From assembly GCF_003073045.1 (NCBI RefSeq), contig NC_037602.1, forward strand, positions 9,720,464 to 9,784,463: 64,000 nucleotides of DNA, written 5' to 3'. Below, piece by piece: positions 60,376 to 64,000 of the stretch. The notes below the pieces were generated by a model. That model was given only the letters and a program-made list of their open reading frames with translations. It was not told the DNA's origin and did no database searches. Source of the DNA: Pomacea canaliculata (Eukaryota > Mollusca > Gastropoda > Architaenioglossa > Ampullariidae). Made by a program: the position numbers and the translations under genes. The first letter of the stretch is position 1. Each line of letters starts with the position of its first letter.

Positions 60376-61506
60376 AGGATGCGCGACGCCTCCCCGAGGA
60401 TTTGGAACAATGGAACAATTAAATTAATATTCGGTTGGAAAAGCTCACCTCTTAACACGGACGTGTACAGGTGGACTGCTGTCTGTCTGCCAAGTCCAAC
60501 CATTAGCCTCTTGCGAAGTTCTTCGCTGTTAGATGAAATCGCCGGTAGTGTGACAAGGACATAGACTTCCTTCTTCTCACGTGATGAGTCATGTGATAAT
60601 TTCTTCGTGAATGCTGTTCTCCTTATTGCTCTGCAAATTCTACTTGATAATACTCCGTTTTAACTCACGCAGAGCAATTTAATGATTTTACAAATCTCAT
60701 ATTTAGTCTTTCGTTGCATGGGGCCCAAAACAAATTGCAAACGAGATCAGAATCATCTAATATTGGACTCATCAACACGAAGCAGACGACATGAGAAGAT
60801 GAAGTGATTGTCCCCCGAGTCAACCTCACTAATGATGTCGCTAAGTTGCTAATAAGCTCAAGATCGACCAAGTACGAGTAAGAGCTATATATTAAATACT
60901 CCCACACTGATGTGCACAAAATACGAATTATACAAGAAAAAGAAAGCAGTTTAGTAGCATACGACATAAAGGTCTGTTTTGTGAATCATCTTTCGTGCTG
61001 TGTCGGTAAAAGCCCGTGACAGCAGTATTAACAGGAAAGAACAAAATAAAGAGAGAACTTGCAAGAACAACAAACATGGAAAACAGATCAAAGTTCAAAT
61101 ACACTTTAAAATGTTTAATTGTCTGTGTGGTTTACAACACAAAGCAATGAAAGAAAGGGGCATTCTGATGCAATCACTTTACGAAAACAAAATTTTCTAT
61201 TGTTATACTGCCAAACAGAAGTGTTGTTACACTGAACGATAAGAAAACTCCATTTCATAGCAAAGTGCATAAGTATTGACTCATAAAATCGGTCTGCTCT
61301 TATTTTCAAAGACTAAGAGAAAAAGATACAAACGTTAGTGCGAGATGAAAGAAACGGAGAAAGAAACTGATTTTTATCCACAAGGGGTAGTTTCATATAG
61401 TACTCACACTAACAATAGACATTCATATACATCTTCAAATAACATTTCTCTCCTCTCTCTCTCACATATTTCCAGCAACTGCAGTTGGTGACTGTAGGTG
61501 ACGTCA

Positions 61507-61650
61507 GGCTAGTACAAGATGACGGCCAGTAGAGTTTATCACGTGCATGGCACGTGAATGAACTGCGGAAACGATTAGTTCTACATACAACGAGTACCTA
61601 CAGCCAGACCGCAGGTGTGAAAACTCACATAATAACATATCCGGTGGGTT
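61507..61650 (+). repeat. Direct repeat, copy 2
   Basis: Partner of 60228-60375, same orientation, roughly 1.28 kb away, at about 75 percent by eye. It ends 100 bp before the 3' end of the minus-strand GPCR. Confidence 0.65.
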
Positions 61651-61747
61651 TACAAGGCGTAAGTATTTACACTTTTACAGTTCTTTATAAAGGATTACTG
61701 GAATAAATTTCTTAAAAGCATTTAGGAAAGGTATGTATTGTTAATGC

Positions 61748-62737
61748 TCATGATTTGTGTTGTAATTTCGACACTAAAAGATTGAGAATACTCAACGCTT
61801 CTTTTTTAAATTTATTGCCGGTCAGACAATACAGGTAGAAGTTGACAAAACTGTTTGCAGAAGACAATGTTAACAGTACAACTGAAACACTTGTGCTCAC
61901 AATGCTCTCCGTGGCACTGAAGTCACGATAAGTGTAACAATATACTATATTATACACACACAGAGGGCCAATCAGAAGAAAAAATGTCCCAGACAAGACA
62001 ATCAGCCTCACGGACAAAGAGAAAGCTTTACCTTCCCGTGTAGCTGCGTGCATGGACTGACCGACTGATAGTTTCTGGCGAACTTTTTTCGCCGATATCA
62101 TCACAGATCTTACGAGAACAATGTTGAACACAAGCAACAGCACAAACGGAACAAGTGACTGAAGTAGTAGATCCATCACTGCGGAAAATGTGAAAGTGGA
62201 AATAGAAGTATTCTGAATCGGAAAAGTACCAGCTGCAGACATTGCAAGATAAATTACTGCATGTCGACACAGACACATTGATTCCGTACAACATGTGTGA
62301 ATAAAACACACTGATGATGACAGCGATGCCAGTTACGACGAGGCGGGAAACATTGCGCGTGCAGAGCACGTTCACACGATGAGGCCACACGACGGACATC
62401 GCTGTTTGAATTGTCATGGCAACCAGGTACCAGGAGGATAAAGTGTTACTGGTAAATATTAAAAATAAGCCTATTTTAAATGTTGAGACATGCAAACACA
62501 GAAGGTAGATGTTGAATTGGTACGGTAGCCAGTATTGTATCACTACACCAAATACACCACAGCAAGGTCCGCTATGGCCAGCGCGATGAAATATGAGGAC
62601 ATGGCTGAGTTATTTTTCAGTCGACAAAATACAATTATGGTCATGACATAACCAAACGTTCCAAATACAACAAAGAGAGGACAGGTAGCTTTTATTATTA
62701 GAACCACAACTTCCTCAAAAGACAGCACTGAAATCAT
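61748..62737 (-). pseudogene. Class A GPCR, copy 5 (inverted, divergent), two frame breaks
   Basis: Minus strand, intronless, about 325 codons. MISVLSFEEVVVLIIKATCP leads into TM1 (LFVVFGTFGYVMTIIVF), then TM2 YFIALAIADLAVVY. The frame shifts near 62547 and again near 62195. Seen: TM3 end YLVAMTIQTAMSVVWPHRVN, where the motif is QTA, so even the Arg of DRY is lost; CTRNVSRLV; TM5 LVPFVLLLVFNIVLVRSVMI; ICL3 GQSMHAATREGKAFSLSVRL; TM7 NSFVNFYLYCLTGNKFKKEA. It is closer to copy 1 than to copies 2-4 in TM7. Orientation opposite to the + array suggests an inversion or an older duplication. Confidence 0.8.
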
Positions 62738-63671
62738 TGCTAGGTATCCTGTTCATACAAGAAGTCACATAACACAACATAGGCTGGAAACTGAGTATTT
62801 AGTCATTTGATGGCTTCTGTCACATTCCACAACTGGTGGCACTCTTACTGAAACTGGAAAAAATATCAAATAAATTCTGACCTCGAAGTCGTGTTGAAAT
62901 AAATAAATAAATTAATTAAATAAAATTGTAGCTTTAACAATTTTTCGTACCAGAAATATTCCGTCTTCACGATAATAAAAGTTAAATGAGATTTTCTTGC
63001 GTTTATTGGACAGTTTTCAAAACTAAAGTTATCGTGATTGGTAAAAATGGTTTTCCTTGATATACATCGACGCATATTTACAATATTTTTGTCTAATTCC
63101 AATTTGTGCACCAGCTTTGCTTCTTATTTTACTAGACTATAACAACTTTGCCTTGTTAGACAAGTTTGATTCTACGATATTAATTTCTTTAAAACATCAA
63201 TTAAAAAACCCAACAAAAATTTACACAAATCGACAACATAAATTGTGTTTAACAATCTAACAGGAAGAATAAGATTTAGTTAATAAGAAGTTATATTAAT
63301 TTCAAAGGTTCCACCTGCATTTATGAAGCTAACTGTTTGAGGATATTTCCGTACTTTACGATGTAAAACAAAATAAAACGACCAGAATGACAGACATTAC
63401 AAACATTTTAAAATTTGCTTCATCCAATTGATAACGAAATATTTCGTGGAAATGCCAAGATAAAAATTGTCAACCTACCTGACTGTGAGTTGAGATGGTC
63501 TAAGCGATGTTAACAATTTTTCTGGAGGTAACACGGAGAACAATTATTTCTTTAGCCACGCCCATTGGACGTCACGTAGCCACGTGACTCATGCTGTCCC
63601 TGAGGCTGCACTGACTCCTCCAACAAATCTTGTAAAAATCATTAATATGATTTTGAAATTTGCGAGTTTTT
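62738..63671. other. Upstream flank of GPCR copy 5; no gene seen
   Basis: AT-rich. The receptor's 5' UTR exon and promoter probably lie here, but the conserved module of copies 2-4 is not recognisable. Confidence 0.4.
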
Positions 63672-64000
63672 TTCATCGGTCTGTGTTATTACCTCCTAGG
63701 TGTGTAATGCGGTCTGGTGGCGCAATACAGTGAGGATTGGCTGTCCTGGGTTCAGATCTCACGCACGCTGTTACTTTGTCCGCAACTGGCATCTGTTAAC
63801 AGGTCTCGCTGCTTTGCTATGATAGTTTGAATTCCCCTCTGTGCCCATTTCTCTATGAATTTTTATACTAAGTGACAGATTCTCATCATAGAATAGTCTG
63901 CGTTTATTGTTGACTTTCGTATACATACCTACGACTTAATAGCTATAGTCAATCATTGTTGTTTGTTGTGAGAATACGAAATTATCCGGCGTAAATGTGC
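63672..64000 (+). mobile_element. tRNA-like SINE, copy 2 (runs off the window)
   Basis: Aligns end to end with 48220-48568. GGTCTGGTGGCGCAATACAG and CTGGGTTCAGATCTCACGC are the A-box and B-box regions. It is slightly closer to a tRNA than copy 1 (TGGTGGCGCA). The true 3' end may lie beyond position 64000. Confidence 0.65.

Larger units (their letters stand above)
59713..61747. other. Intergenic with a duplicated regulatory-like block
   Basis: No gene seen. About 60228-60375 and 61507-61650 are two direct copies of one segment: AAGATGGCGGCCAGTAGAGTTTATCA.. and ..GTACCTACAGCCAGACCGCA..GTGA..ACTCAC. Open frames such as + 61000-61242 and minus 60665-60967 have no recognisable feature. Confidence 0.5.

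Noticed and set aside
1-64000. CRISPR arrays, operons, rRNA genes, LTR or retroviral elements
   Set aside because: None seen. The gene structure is that of an animal genome, and the mobile elements identified are DNA transposons, LINEs and a SINE.

Overview
The window looks like a spliced, AT-rich animal genome, most likely a gastropod mollusc. Reasons: short exons with GT/AG junctions, a lineage-expanded rhodopsin-like GPCR family with a conserved WPHRVNV motif, LINE/SINE/hAT/Tigger debris, and simple repeats. The phylum is inferred from the gene content. A run of exactly 100 N at 3227-3326 marks a scaffold join.

The main content is a minus-strand tandem cluster of short-chain dehydrogenases of the 15-hydroxyprostaglandin dehydrogenase (HPGD) type. 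Three members are complete seven-exon genes whose splicing I could resolve base by base: 19980-22982 (272 aa), 29532-35356 (267 aa) and 37006-40469 (269 aa). In all three the catalytic tetrad falls at human HPGD numbering (N107, S138, Y151, K155), with NAD-specifying D36. Around them are a low-quality second copy of the 29.5-35.9 kb gene (1-3226, probably the other haplotype), a lone decayed last exon (about 35935-36077) and a copy that kept only exons 1, 2 and 7 (58439-59712).

The second block is an array of intronless-CDS class A GPCR genes: four on + (44.07, 46.53, 51.58 and 55.58 kb) and one on - (61.75-62.74 kb). The last three + copies sit in repeated units of about 4-5 kb that share promoter-side sequence, a 5' UTR splice acceptor and 3' flank. 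Every GPCR copy has small indels, many in short homopolymers, so they are either decaying genes or uncorrected long-read errors.

Other genes: the last two exons of a Rolling stone-like membrane protein (16585-17358, +), and a complete four-exon gene for an acidic, serine-rich 261-aa protein of unknown function (23549-27104, +), head to head with the first complete dehydrogenase. The 3.3-16.5 kb stretch is mostly empty, with a CpG-rich promoter-like patch near 4.6-4.9 kb and a few weak exon candidates.

Mobile DNA is unusually well dated by the duplications. A hAT element with a recognisable transposase C-terminus (33073-34957) and a 5'-truncated LINE (30545-31308) sit in introns of the 29.5-35.4 kb gene and are absent from the copy at 1-3226. 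A 702-bp TTAA element (50552-51253) is in only one GPCR unit. There are also a 917-bp Tigger derivative (41772-42688), a 194-bp hAT MITE (18277-18470), two copies of a tRNA-like SINE and older LINE scraps. I saw no retroviral, LTR or Polinton-like element.
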